64,000 nucleotides of DNA from Fagopyrum homotropicum (taxonomy: Eukaryota; Streptophyta; Magnoliopsida; Caryophyllales; Polygonaceae): positions 63,239,501 to 63,303,500 of the forward strand of contig BSWB01000004.1 of assembly GCA_033239125.1 (NCBI GenBank), written 5' to 3'. Positions 11,578 to 23,304 of the stretch are shown in pieces (position 1 is the stretch's first letter; every line of letters begins with the position of its first letter). Made by a program: the position numbers and the translations under genes. The notes beneath the pieces are model-generated. The model made no database searches and was not told the origin of the DNA. It was given only the letters and a program-made list of their open reading frames with translations.

Positions 11578-12657
11578 GATGTACTAAAAAGTTTGTAATA
11601 ACTCTACTTACTATGTTCACTTTCATTTGAGACTATCGTTGCATGTTCATTATGTGTTGCACGTTTTCTTATTACATTGCATGAAAAATAACTTGAAAAA
11701 CCCATAAAAATTTTAAAAATTTTTTGAAAATTTTGTGCTCCTAATGAATTGAGATGATTTCCATGATAACCACTACTTGTGAATTGAGTTTGATGACAAT
11801 TGCATGCTTAAAAGGATTGTGAATCGAAAAGAACTTGAATGAATGAATTTTACCTCTTTTGCAAGTTTTATAATGTGAAAATGTTACCTAAATCATGCTA
11901 GGAAATTGAAGTTGAAATCACATTATAAGTTCCTATACTTCTTGTTGAAATGATTAAGGCAATTCGATACTTTCTTTCTTCTTTCTTTGATCATCTAGCT
12001 CCTCATTGAAATATTAGCCTCCTTTACCTATCCGGGAATTTGGAGAAGTGAATGAGAAAAAGGCATGTTTGATGTGGGAGGGCCATGAGAGCAATTATTT
12101 GCAATCAAATGAATAGAAAGAAATTGTAGGTTTGGGGAAGTCAATCATGACGATGAGTAACTCGGCACCATTCACATAGCCGGGTGTTTGTGTCTTGCCA
12201 AAATCGGATTGAGCGATATTCCTAGCGGATTATGGTATGTGCGCTAAGGGTTTGAGGCATCTCTTGAAAAATTGAGAAACGCCGATCTCCTAGGCTTCGG
12301 TTTTTGTGCACCTCTGTCCATAACTCCAAAAGTAAAGTCGAAAAATGAAAAGAAGAGAGCGAAGCTCTAAGTTGAAGTGTTGCGGGAACCGCATAAGAAG
12401 AATGTTATATGACTTGGTGGTCTAAATTGAAGTTTCTTGTGATTGATTTTGATAATGTTTGAAGGTTATAACGCTTGTTTAGAAGTTAAGTTGGTTCATG
12501 AATTTTCTTTGTTTTTTTACTCTTTGGTTGAGTGTGTGAAAGTTTTAAGAACGATTGAAGCAAGGTTTGAGAATGATCTATTCTTTAGAAGTCACATTCA
12601 CCCAAAAGAAGGTACACATATTTCATCCTAACTCTTGTTTAAAGCTTTTTGAAAGAC

Positions 12658-12694
12658 CTTGCTTAGGGACAAGCAAGTGTTAAGTATGGGGTTA
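12658..12694 (+). other. Hairpin and 3' polypurine tract
   Basis: CTTGCTT-AGGGAC-AAGCAAG (12658-12677) is a perfect 7-bp stem; TAAGTATGGGGTTA follows and ends next to the LTR. The polypurine assignment rests on position; the hairpin recurs in families B and C with compensated changes. Confidence 0.8.
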
Positions 12695-12696
12695 TT

Positions 12697-14466
12697 TGTT
12701 AGCATGAAATACTGTGATATTTTAGGCACGTTTTCTAAACGTATTTGATTCATATTGATAGTCTTTGATTGAACTTTGTGCATATGTGAGCTAGTATTAC
12801 CTATATTGTCGATATGGATGTCTACACTAGTTCTATATTGATTTTAGGTGATTTGGAGCTATTTCCGAACGGAATCGAGCAAAGGAGAGTTGATTTGATA
12901 TGTCCAAGGATTGAGGACATTCTTAGGAAGCAAATTGGAGTTTTAGCTTGAGGAATGCACGAGGCTAGGGAAGAATCACGTTCTTGCCCTAAACCACGCT
13001 CTAAAATACGGCCGTACTACGAACCACGTTCAGTTCCACGGCCGTGGAACTTTGCAAGAGAGGCGTGATGCATTCCAGTAACTATTACGGCCGTGGAATA
13101 CATGGTACAAACCGTGACCTATTCCACGCCCTAAATTACGGTCGTGAAAACTTCCACGACCGTGATTTTGGCGAATCTTTTCGCCACACTTTGAAGCCAC
13201 GATCTTTTGAAGATTGGGCCGGACCGATATTTTATCTTGCCCTATAAAAAGACGGACGAAGCAAGAATCCGTCATCCCCGTTTACCCTCATTTATCACCG
13301 CTTACACCCGCCATCTCCGCTCAGAGAATTTCAACGCCGTTTGGCCTTCGCTTGGAAGGATTGATCATCTCATTGGAGATTGAAGTTCGCATCGGGGAAT
13401 TACCCTAATCTCGCACTTTTGGTGGAGATTGCTGTTGAGATCTCCGGATTGGCGGAAGATCGAAGTTTTTGGAAGATTTTGCAAGAAGATCTCTCTTCTT
13501 GTTTAGGTTTGATTCGGAGAACGGATTGACATCCCGTTTTCCCTTCTTTCCTAAGGTTGTGATTGTTTACTTTATTGTGAATCTTTTGACAACATTCGTT
13601 CTTGATTGTGACTTTGAGATTGGTTTGAAGATTATTGAAAGTTCTTGAAAGTTTTCATCTTTTTATCTTTTAATTCTTGAATTGATATCAACATGACTGT
13701 TATTGGCTAAAAACCCTTAACAATTCTAAGGTGAAGGGTTGATAGTTGTGGCTTAGATAATGATAGATCGATCGCAAACAGATTAGACCCTGAGAGTTAG
13801 AGAGAATCGCCGACAACCCTAAATTACGGCCTGTTCTTGAGTCCACGGCCGTGGAACCTCAAGAACTAACCGTGATTTTCCTTAAGTCCACGAACTTGCT
13901 TTTACTTTAATCTAAAGTTAAAGATTTGCTTTAGCTTAGTTTAGACTTGTCTTTTCTAGGTGGTAGTGAAGCCTCAACAACCTCTACCTCGATTGTGAGT
14001 GTCACAATCTCAATCGGTTAAGTTAGTCTTGATCCTTGGGTTACAAGTTTGGGTATTTGACACTAATTCTCACCTTTAGAATCTTTCTATATTGAGCCTC
14101 AACAACCTGTATAGAGAGTGCCTTGTAGGTGAGTTACATAAGGTTTTTCGAACTTCACAGTACGATTACCTTACATTAGCATACCTTTGCATATCTTAAC
14201 TCTGTCTTTATATCATTAAGTATATCTTGAATCGATTGCCACGGCTGGATACTTGGATCTTTAGGATTGTTGTTTTCCCAATATTTGCAAAACTCTCATA
14301 TTTACTCACTTGGTAACCTGCAATCGAATTTGTTCCCACCCAAATCCCTGTGTTCGATACTCTAGAATTCTTGCTTAGCTACGTCGATCCGTACACTGCG
14401 GGTTCGCTACTTGATTCTAGTTTTATAAATTTAAAGCTTATTTGCACACACCTTTAGGGGCGAACA
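12697..14466 (+). repeat. Family A 3' LTR
   Basis: TGTTAGC...GCGAACA, 1,770 bp, matching 1342-3111. TATAAAAA at 13243-13250. Family B LTR sequence starts abruptly at 14467. Confidence 0.95.
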
Positions 14467-15746
14467 GTAAGTCTCAGGCTAACTCACAAAGATGGGATGG
14501 AAGCACACTCAAACCCCAATAAAGGATAAACCCTTATTACCTACACTTTGATCGTTGGTACACAAACTAAGGAATTACCGGGTAAGTCTCATCCTAGGCT
14601 TGCATTGAACCAGGAAAGGTGTAATAAGGATAGGATTTGGCAAACTCTAACACTTAACTCTCAGTTTCGGATCAGATAAGTCACCTCGGTCAGCCAAGTT
14701 CCACCCCGGCCGAGATGTTCATCGACTGAACGAGATGCTCAGGATTAAGGTTAAAGACTCGAACTTTTAGGGTCCTACTGGAATCTAAGATTATTCTATC
14801 ATTGTTTTTCTCACAACCTTCAACCAATCACCCTAGAATCACACAAGGAAATTAGCCACTCATCATCATGAAAGTATGAATCAAATATATGGGAAGAAGG
14901 TGAATATTTGAACAAGAAGAATTTAATGAAAACACTTCAATAATTGAATCAAATATCACAACAAAGCGTTCCTTGGATATAAAATCCAACAAGCAAGACA
15001 ACAAGGAAGAGAATCTAAGGTAATCTTACAAGAAAACCTTCCAAAAGCTATAAAAGCTACAATCTTCAATCTTCCTTCAACCTTCAAAAAGGTTCTTCAA
15101 ATCTCTCAACTGGAGTATGGATGCTGCGTGACTTTCGGTGTAAGCGGGTTGTATGCGAGATGTTGGATTTGTGGAAATCCAACCCTTTTTATAGGAAAAT
15201 AACCCTCCAAAGATAAGATATCTTAGAAAGATCTCTTCCCATAAAAATAGGTAAAATATAAGATCCAATATATCTTCTTCCTTCCACGAGTCAAGCCCAA
15301 AAATATAAGATCACTTCCCAAAGATAAAAGATCTCAGCCAAGAATAAAATATTCTCGCCGCGTCCTAGGTATTCGCCTCGGTCGAGTCGGCTTCTCTGGA
15401 TCACCTCGGTCGAGGTGAATCTGTGGTCAACCGAGGTGAGTCATAACTGAATGTGAAATCTCTCAAAACTGGTCCAAAGTGAATCTCAAATCCATGGCTA
15501 TGCTTCCTGGATGGTTCCTTATGTTCCTCACTATAGCTCAAATGACTCCATAGCTCCTTTTGCTCCTTTTTGATGCAAAACGTGCCATTTTACCTACGAT
15601 TACAACAAAACTAGGTGTAGACCTCGATTCTCGCAAAGGTAGATGAAATGGTAATATAATTACATAATGCACATACAAACATGCAGATTATGAAAGATAA
15701 AACGTCAAAACAAACCCCAAAATATAGACTATAATTCATGCTATCA
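14467..15746 (-). repeat. Family B LTR fragment (3' LTR of B-L)
   Basis: Matches the family B LTR from the GTAAG of a repeated CCGGGTAAGTCTC motif to the LTR start (TGATAGC, read on the minus strand). The rest was displaced to the far side of the family A array. TATAAAAA on the minus strand at 15186-15193; palindrome module at about 15366-15440. Confidence 0.92.
15366..15440 (-). repeat. Family B palindrome module in LTR
   Basis: Half-site CGCCTCGGTCG, full palindrome CACCTCGGTCGAGGTG and half-site ACCGAGGTG, the same order and similar spacing as at 45274-45338. Confidence 0.85.
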
Positions 15747-17210
15747 AAATACTCCATACTTAGCCCTTGCTTGTCCCCAAGCAAGTTCCGCATATAGAAG
15801 ACAAGATAGAATGGATTATAAGTCAAGAAACTCAATGAAAAGTCTTTCAAAAACATTTTTATGGTGTGCAACTATCATAGATCACTCTAAGAGAATACTT
15901 CATGGAATTTTAAAATCCAAATATGATCAAAACATTTTATAAATATAAGAAAGTTGTTCATATTTGCATAAAATCATAGAATGCATAATAAGTCATAATT
16001 ATCGAAATTAATCATGCATAATCTAGTTTAAACCACTAAGTCAATCAACAAGCTCAAGGTCTCAAGGGCTTCCCAAAAGAAAGGTCAAGAAACGTGTAGG
16101 GTAGGGATGTATGTAAGGTAATGTGGTGCTAGAATCCGGGAAAAGGATGATCTTCACTTCATTTTGACTTGCAACATCTTCCACCCATAAGCTTTGTTTA
16201 TTTCACACTTTTTTTTTTTCTTTTTACTTTACTTTTTGGGATGCATGGACAGAGGTGCACAATAACCGAAGCCTAGGAAATCAGCAATCATCAATTTCTT
16301 GAGATGCATCAAACCCTTGATGCACATACCATGACCCGTTAGGAATATCGCTCAATCCGACTTTGGCAAGACACAAACACCCGGCTATGTGAATGGTGCC
16401 GAGTTACTCATCTTCATGATTGACTTCCCCAAACCTATTATTACTTTCTAACACTTTCACTTCCAGTTACTTCTCAACTTTAACTTCACTTGCTTTCACC
16501 ACTTCGCTTGCTTCCAAATTCCCGGATAGGTAAAGGGAGGCAAAATGTATATGAGGGGCTAAGCATGATCAAGAAGAAGAAGAAGAAGAGAATGAATTGC
16601 CTTGGTCTTTCCAAGAAGAAAGTGAGAGAACTTAACCTGCGGTGTCAACCTTCAAATTCAACATAATTTGGATAAAAACAAAGTATTAAATATGCCAATA
16701 ATTTCAAACAAAGCATTTAGCAACTTAAACATATTATAAAACCTTTCAAACACATAAAGAATTCAAAACCAGTCAATAAGCAAGATCTTCACTGAGATCA
16801 TATCCAGATAAGAAGCACAAAAATTGTTTTCGAAAACTCTCAGTTAACCCACCTCGGTCGAGATGTTCTAAGTCAACCGAGGTGCAGCACCTCGATTGGT
16901 CGGAATCACTTCGGTCGAGGCAAAAAATTTTTTTTTTTTTAAACCAGTTTTCTTTCAGTTTCGACGTTTTTCTCAATCAAATAACCTGTAAGTATGCATG
17001 CAATCTCAAATAAACATATAAATGCAGAAGTGAAGCATAAATATAAATATCCGGTCAATCGAGTCATACATCAAAGTCAAATAATACATCCAATACCCCA
17101 TACTTGGGACACACTGTCCCAGTGGGTCAAAATAAGTCTAAAGATAAAAGTACTCACCGGATGATAAGCTGAACTGCATAAAAATAAGAAAGAAAAAAAT
17201 CCTGCAGCTC
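15747..17210 (-). other. Family B 3' non-coding region (B-L)
   Basis: No gene. From the LTR outward: polypurine tract with one change (15747-15764), hairpin CTTGCTT-GGGGAC-AAGCAAG (15766-15785, minus strand), the conserved block (about 16239-16543), palindromes (16850-16925) and the internal hairpin plus purine cassette (17095-17121). Confidence 0.8.
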
Positions 17211-17830
17211 TCAATAGTCCTGGTCCGGTGGTGGTGGTGGTGGCATATACGGATACTGGGATGGGTCAAACGGATAACCCATAGCCTGCTGGAACTGTAT
17301 CTCCATCATCCTGCGTTGATAGTGCTGCCCCTCTAACATCTCATGAGTCCAGCTGTCAATCTGTCGGTGCTGGGCAGCAAATCTCTCATGTATGTCCACC
17401 GTGAGGGCAGCGTAAGAATCTATCATCTGATCCGTCAGATCATCGATCCGACGATGAGCCTCTGAATCTCTATGACGGCGTGTTCTACGCCTAGCAGGTC
17501 TAGCAGGTGATGCAGCAGGTGCAGGCTCAGTATCCTCCTCATCAAGATCTATAATCGGTGGTGCGCTCGTCCCTACAGTATCTGTCCCTGTATCCATCGG
17601 GACTCCACCCTCTCTCTCATCAACTGTCTCCTCGTCATCAGCCTCCTCCTCCTCCTCAACTGGGGCAGCTGCTGCCTCTCTGTAATCCTCCATCAGTGGA
17701 GCCCAAGCGGTCTGCCAATAGTGTGGGTCATAAACAGTGAACTGGGCAGACCACCTGATCCCCTATGGCGCAGTTAGCTCCCATGGCATAGCTACGTACG
17801 GCGTCGTCAGACCTCGGGGAACTAGAATCC

Positions 17831-19800
17831 TGTTCGCTCCAAACGGTGTGTGCAAGCTTTAAATTTATAACCCTAGACTTAAGCTTAAAACAAGGATGCG
17901 AACCCGCAGTGTACGGGTCAATCGTAGTAAAAGCAAGAAAATTCCAGGGGTCGATCACAGGGATTCGGTGAAACAAAGTCAATACGGTGTGCTAATGTCA
18001 ATACTAACCACAAGAGCGATTAACACAATCAAAGATGAATAAGAAGTCAATAAAGCAAACATGCAATTCTAGGGATTAAAGCATCTAGTTGTGGTTCCAA
18101 CTCAAGATCTATAGATAAGCGGACAAAGCTGAGATTTTTGCGTGGGGAATTTGTTACTAAAGTGGAGTGGATCACCGGGTAAGTCTCACTACACACTAAT
18201 CCTAAACCGTAACTCCTATTACCGGGTAAGTCTCAAGGAATTAAGATAAAGAACTATAACCTCAAACTAACATACCATCTAAGGGAATAGAATCAACCTT
18301 TACCGGGTAAGTCTCAGGCTAACTCATAAAGATGGGATGGAAGCACACTCAAACCCCAATAAAGGACAAACCTTTATTACCTACACTTATGATCGTTGGT
18401 ACACAAACTAAGGAATTACCGGGTAAGTCTCATCCTAAGCTTGCTTTGAACCAGGAAGGTGAAATAAGAATAGGATTTGGCAAACTCTAACACTTAACTC
18501 TCAGTTATGGATCAGATAAGTCACCTCGGTCAGCCAGTGAACCCCGGCCGAGATGTTCATTGACTGAACGAGATGCTTAGGGTTAAGGTTAAAGACTCGA
18601 ACTTTCAGGATCCTACTGGAATCTAAGATTATTCTATCATTGTTTTTCCCACAACCTTCAGCCAATCACCCTAGAATCACACAAGGAAATTAGCCACTCA
18701 TCATCATGAAAGTATTAATCAAATATATGAGAAGAAAGTGAATATTTGAATAAAGAAGAATTTAATGAAAAGACTTCAATAACTGAATCAAATATCACAA
18801 CAAAGCGTTCCTTGGATAGCAATCCAAAAAGACAAGACAATCAATGAGGGAATTGAAGACAATCTTACAAAACCCTCCAAAAAGCTATAAAAGCTATAGA
18901 CTTCAATCTTCCTTCAACCTTCAAAAAGGTTCTTCGAATCTCTCCCAAACTGGAGTGCGGCTGCTGCGTGCTATAAACCCTGATCGACGGTATAGCGTGA
19001 TGTCCAGCTTTAAGCGGATCGTATGCGGCGATCCGAAGATCTGTGATCCGTAGATCCGATGATGGTTGAATTGTGGAAAATCCAACCCTTTATATAGGAG
19101 AATTATCTTCCAAAGATAAGATATCTTAAAAAGATAATTTCCTAATAAAATATATCTTATTTCTCAAAATAAATATCTTCCTAAGATAATTTTATAGGAA
19201 ATATCTTAAAAGATAATTTCCTAATAAAATATATCTTATCTCCTAAAATAAATATCTTCCTAAGATAATCTTATAGAAAATATCTAAAAAGATAATTTTC
19301 TAATAAAATATATCTTATCTCTAAAATAGATCTCCCAAATATATGATCTTCCTTCCAGAAATCCAGCCCAAAAATATAAGATCTCCCCTTCCAAAAATAA
19401 AAGATCTCAGCCAAGAATAAAATATTCTCGCCGCGTCCTAGGTGTTCGCCTCGGTCGAATCGGCGTCTCTGGATCACCTCGGTCGAGATGAATCTCTTGG
19501 TCAACCGAGGTGAGTCACAACTGAATGTGAAATCTCTCAAAACTGGTCCAAAGTAAATCTTTAATCCATGGCTATGCTTCCTGGATGTAGCTCCAAATGA
19601 CTCATGACTCCTTTTGCTCCTTTTTGATGCGAAACGTGCCATTTTACCTACGATTACAACAAAACTAGGTGTAGACCTCGATTCTCGCAAAGGTAGATGA
19701 AATGGTAGTAGAATCACATAATATACATACAAACATGCAGATTATGAAAGATAAAACGTCCAAACAAACCCCAAAATATAGACTATAATTCATGCTATCA
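17831..19800 (-). repeat. Solo LTR of family B
   Basis: A complete 1,970-bp LTR (TGTTCG...CTATCA on the plus strand) with no internal region, flanked by AATCC on both sides (17826-17830 and 19801-19805). This is the footprint of an insertion followed by LTR-LTR recombination. It carries four CCGGGTAAGTCTC repeats (about 18174-18430) and is longer than its relatives because of a 79-bp tandem repeat. Confidence 0.95.
19115..19325 (-). repeat. 79-bp AT-rich tandem repeat in solo LTR
   Basis: About 2.6 copies with a 79-base period; the word CTAATAAAA recurs at about 19142, 19221 and 19300. Other family B LTRs here have a single, shorter version of this stretch. Confidence 0.75.
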
Positions 19801-21044
19801 AATCCGCCGAGTGATCATTTCCTGCAATCCAAGCGGCTTGGCAGCCGCCACCATCGTACAAGCGCTAAGATCCATGTCCTGATAGCTAGCTATATGGGTG
19901 ACAAGCCCTCCGCAGCAGATGTCTCCCTTCGCCTTGGCCTTGATCCTGTGCAGATCCTCTGCCAGCATCAAGCCAAAGTCCGGGATACCCCCAGTAACCA
20001 TGCAGTATAAACTGAAAAGCTCCCCTTGTCGGATCTTCTGGGGCATCTCAGTACGCGCCAGAAGCATCTCACTGAAGATCCGGTGGGCTAACCTAAAGGC
20101 TAAGTGGTAGATGACCTTCTCCCTGGAATCTCCAGGGCGCCATCTATCTGCGTGCTCAACAATATTGGCAATCTGCCCCCAAAACTCCCTAGCTACTGAT
20201 CGGGAAGGGAAGTCAACAACTGTGGGCTCAAGAAAGCCAAAAATCTCTCGCCAATACTCTAGTGGAACTATGAAGTTCCGGTTTATAAACCGGTACTTCA
20301 CAGAACGCTCTGTGGGAAGGTAGGTGAAGGAGCTAACGAACTCTAGGGTCGGCTCCAAATAGGCTAGGGCTCGGATCTCAGTAAACTGATCCAGCCCAAC
20401 TGTAGAAATCATCCTCCTAAGGTCTCCGTCGACCTGGAGGCAATCAAAAGCAGAAATGTCCAGGAAGCGTGGTGCAATCACTGGACGGCTGGAAATACGC
20501 TCATAGTCCACCCGGTGTCGCTCATGGATCACCGGGCGGTAAGGTCGGGAAGAAGAAGAAGAAGGGGAAGGTGAGGATCTATCCCTGAGGGCAAGGCGGC
20601 GGTCAGAACTCATTTTCAACTCAGTCATTGTCAGATCACCTCGGTTACTGACAACTCTCAAGAATCACCTCGGCCGAGGCACAGCTCGACTGGACCGAGG
20701 CAGCGAACTGGATCTAATTTCCTCAAAAAATTCAGTTCTTTTCCCCCAAAAATCACTACAACTGCTTCCTATGGGGTACTTAAGCCTTTCCTCAACAAAT
20801 GCAGGGGCAACCAAAGCCCAAATCGAAGCGAAACGGAGAAGTTAGGGTTTCGGTTCGTTTTACCTCATTTCGGCCGAATCGGTTCGATTTTCTGCAGATC
20901 TGTACTTGTAATACGATCCTCTATCCTTCAATCATAGTCTGGAGACAGAAATCATCGAAAACGAGCAAGAAACGAAAGAGGCGAGGTGAATCTGTCGCCG
21001 CGGTCGAGGAGGGTCGAAAGTGAAGAGAGAGAAAGTTAATTCCC

Positions 21045-21052
21045 TTTTTATA
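21045..21052 (-). promoter_or_regulatory. Candidate internal TATA box for post-pol ORF (B-L)
   Basis: TATAAAAA on the minus strand, directly after a palindrome module and followed by a CT-rich stretch as in many plant promoters. Identical in the three other family B copies. Confidence 0.55.
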
Positions 21053-21364
21053 CCCTTTTTGGAATCTGCTGTCACCTCGGTCGAGATGGTCTCGACTGAA
21101 CCGAGGTGGTACGGACCGAGGTGGTTCTTTAGAAACCCTAGTCGCCTCGGTTGCTCAGGAATCATCTCGGTCGAGGTGCTCTGACAGCAACCGGGGTCCC
21201 TCAGTCGAACTCCGTCTTCTCAAATTCTCGAACTTCTATCCTTCCAGTTATGTTCCTTCCTTAGATGTCTCCTGTTATCTGTCTAGAACGCCCAAACAAA
21301 ACAAAGCAAAGCAAAAGCAAAAACTATCTAATCTAGACTAGAAAACGGGAAAAGAAAGCAATAC

Positions 21365-21382
21365 CTTGGGTTGCCTCCCAAG
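21365..21382 (-). other. Post-pol hairpin (B-L)
   Basis: CTTGGG-AGGCAA-CCCAAG on the minus strand, about 45 bases after the pol stop. Confidence 0.75.
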
Positions 21383-21425
21383 AAGCGCTTGGTTTAAGGT
21401 CGCTAGCTGGACCATAATGCATCTC

Positions 21426-23304
21426 TCAAACGTGATGGGAGGTGCCCTCACCCCATACTTCACCTCCATCGTGGGGTGAAGTAAGTACATCTATCAAACG
21501 CTCCAACAAGTGTAAGTGCTCATCGGGAAATGAATCGTCTATGGGTGGGTCGTCCTTCTCACGTGAATATGCAGGTAGCCGGTTGAGGTGATCCGCAACA
21601 GAATTCTCGGATCCCTTCTTATCGCGGATTTCTAGGTCAAACTCTTAAAGCAAGAGAATCCATCGAATAAGGCGTGGCTTGGCATCTTTCTTAGCCAACA
21701 AGTAACGAATGGCTGCATGGTCGGTGTAGACAATGACTTTCGCCCCTACTAAATAGGAACGAAACTTCTCGAAAGCATATACAACCGCCAATAACTCTTT
21801 CTCGGTGGTAGCGTAGTTGCGTTGTGCTACATCTAGAGTCTTGCTAGCATAGTAAATGGCGGTGGTCCGTCCATCCTTCTTCTGTCCAATCACCGCTCCT
21901 ACGGCTACATCACTAGCATCGCACATGATCTCAAAGGGCAAGGTCCAATCCGGAGGTTGGATAATAGGAGCGGAGATCAACGCTTCCTTAATCCTGTAAA
22001 AAGCATCAAGACACTCCTGCGAAAACTCAAAAACAACATCTTTATTCAAGAGGTTAGTTAGAGGTTTAGAAATCTTAGAGAAGTCCTTGATGAATCTCCT
22101 GTAGAAACCTGCATGCCCGAGAAAACTCCTCACACCTTTAACAGAGCAAGGGGGAGGGAGTTTCTCAATAGTCTCGATCTTAGCGCGATCGACCTCAATA
22201 CCTCGATTAGAAACGAGGTGTCCTAGCACAATGCCTTCGTTAACCATAAAATGACACTTCTCCCAATTCAAAACGAGATTAGTGTCTTCACATCTTTTAA
22301 GCACTAAAGAAAGGTTAGATAGGCAATCATCAAAGGAGGATCCATAAACGGAAAAATCATCCATAAATACCTCCATCATATTCTCTATGTACTCGGAAAA
22401 GATGGCCATCATGCATCGCTGGAAGGTAGCGGGTGCATTGCACAATCCAAATGGCATCCTCCTGTAAGCAAATGTCCCCCATGGACAAGTGAAAGTGGTT
22501 TTCTCCTGATCATCCGGATGGATAGGAATCTGGAAGAATCCACTATAGCCGTCTAAGTAACAAAAGTGCGAATGCTGGGCCAACCGCTCGAGCATTTGAT
22601 CAATGAAGGGAAGTGGAAAATGGTCCTTCCGTGTGGCCGTGTTCAGCTTCCTATAATCGATGCAAACCCTCCAGCCCGTAACGGTCCTAGTTGGGATCAA
22701 TTCGTTGTTCTTATTTGTCACAACGGTCATCCCTCCTTTCTTCGGAACTACATGTACCGGGCTAACCCACTTGCTGTCCGAGATAGGATAAATAATACCT
22801 GCATCCAACAACTTAAGAATTTCCTTCTTCACAACCTCTTTCATGATCGGATTTAACCGTCTTTGAGGTTCCCGTGAAGTCTTATGATTGTCCTCCATTA
22901 GAATTCTATGCATGCAGAAAGAAGGCTTAATGCCAATAAGATCTTCCGTGGTATATCGTATAGCCTTTTGATGCTTTCTCAGGACATGCATTAATTTAGT
23001 CAATTCAGATTCGGAAAGGGAAGCACTAACAATAACGGGATAAGTGGAATCCGGTCCAAGAAAGACATACCTCAAGTGACTAGGGAGTTGTTTAAGCTCC
23101 ACAATTGGGGGTGCTTTCTGAGGGGGATCCTTGCTTCCTCCTTCCCGTGGAATGGATTCAGAAACTGGACTTTCGGAAGTCTCAGTCGAAATCGTCTCGC
23201 CATCTACCTCGGTCGAGGCGCAGAGGCGTTGACCGAGATGTTCTTCAGTCGCCTCGCTCAGTCCAGGAAGTGCCTCGGTCGAGGTACTGCGACTGGAGCC
23301 GAAA
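21426..23304 (-). pseudogene. Family B pol fragment (B-L): RT and RNase H, no integrase
   Basis: Starts inside the PR-RT linker at the inversion junction and runs through RT (FMDD present) and RNase H. A TAA at 21645-21647 (CAA in B1) interrupts the frame; the ancestral stop is at 21426-21428. After RNase H the frame passes straight from the FPDEHLHLLE region to the last residues EVWGEGTSHHV, with the whole integrase absent, as in every family B copy here. Gag and protease are missing in this copy because of the rearrangement. Confidence 0.9.

Larger units (their letters stand above)
11446..12696 (+). other. Family A 3' non-coding region
   Basis: No gene. It holds a pyrimidine microsatellite-like tract (11496-11540), an internal hairpin plus polypurine-like cassette (11545-11577), a block conserved in all three families (about 11999-12320), and the terminal hairpin plus polypurine tract (12658-12694). 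Confidence 0.8.
1342..14466 (+). mobile_element. Athila-type LTR retrotransposon, family A, both LTRs present
   Basis: A 13,125-bp Ty3/gypsy element. Both LTRs are 1,770 bp with roughly ten substitutions between them by eye and no length difference, so the insertion is fairly young. Order: LTR, tRNA-Asp primer site, gag-pol frame, hairpin, spacer with palindromes and a TATA box, post-pol ORF, long 3' non-coding region, polypurine tract, LTR. The left LTR is shared with A0, whose 3' end precedes it directly, so no target duplication flanks this unit. The right flank (GTAAG at 14467) is family B LTR sequence. The frames carry nonsense codons and a frameshift, so this copy is not autonomous as read. 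Confidence 0.93.
17211..20613 (-). pseudogene. Family B post-pol ORF (B-L), split by a solo LTR
   Basis: ATG at 20613-20611 begins MSSDRR. The frame runs to 19801, is interrupted by the solo LTR and its duplicated AATCC, and resumes in frame from 17825 to the stop at 17211. Besides the insertion there is one nonsense codon, TAG at 17763-17765 (CAG in B2 and B3). N-terminal Ser-rich tail, ATHILA ORF-1-like core, acidic stretch, Arg-rich patch, a probable coiled coil and a Pro-rich end (PPPPPPDQDY). I chose the ATG over an upstream TTG in the same frame. Function unknown; no signal peptide or membrane segment seen. Confidence 0.8.
20614..21425 (-). other. Family B post-pol spacer (B-L)
   Basis: No gene. 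In the element's direction: hairpin (21365-21382), palindrome modules (about 21075-21200), TATA box (21045-21052), a leader-like stretch, another module (20640-20700), then the post-pol ATG. Confidence 0.7.
14467..23304 (-). mobile_element. Family B element copy B-L, truncated and rearranged
   Basis: Minus-strand Athila-type element. From its 3' end: partial LTR (cut by the family A array), 3' non-coding region, post-pol ORF split by a solo LTR, spacer, hairpin, and pol lacking integrase. Its 5' part (gag, protease and 5' LTR) is missing: at 23303-23304 it is fused head-to-head to copy B1. Confidence 0.9.

Noticed and set aside
16773..16976. Small ORFs in the 3' non-coding regions (also 43651-43848, 44844-45104, 15611-15871)
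   Set aside because: They span palindromes, polypurine tracts or LTR boundaries, show no domain, and most do not start with a supported ATG.
23105..23302. N-terminal extension of the long B1 ORF
   Set aside because: It is the antisense of the B-L linker, open by chance across the inversion junction; no homologue has it.
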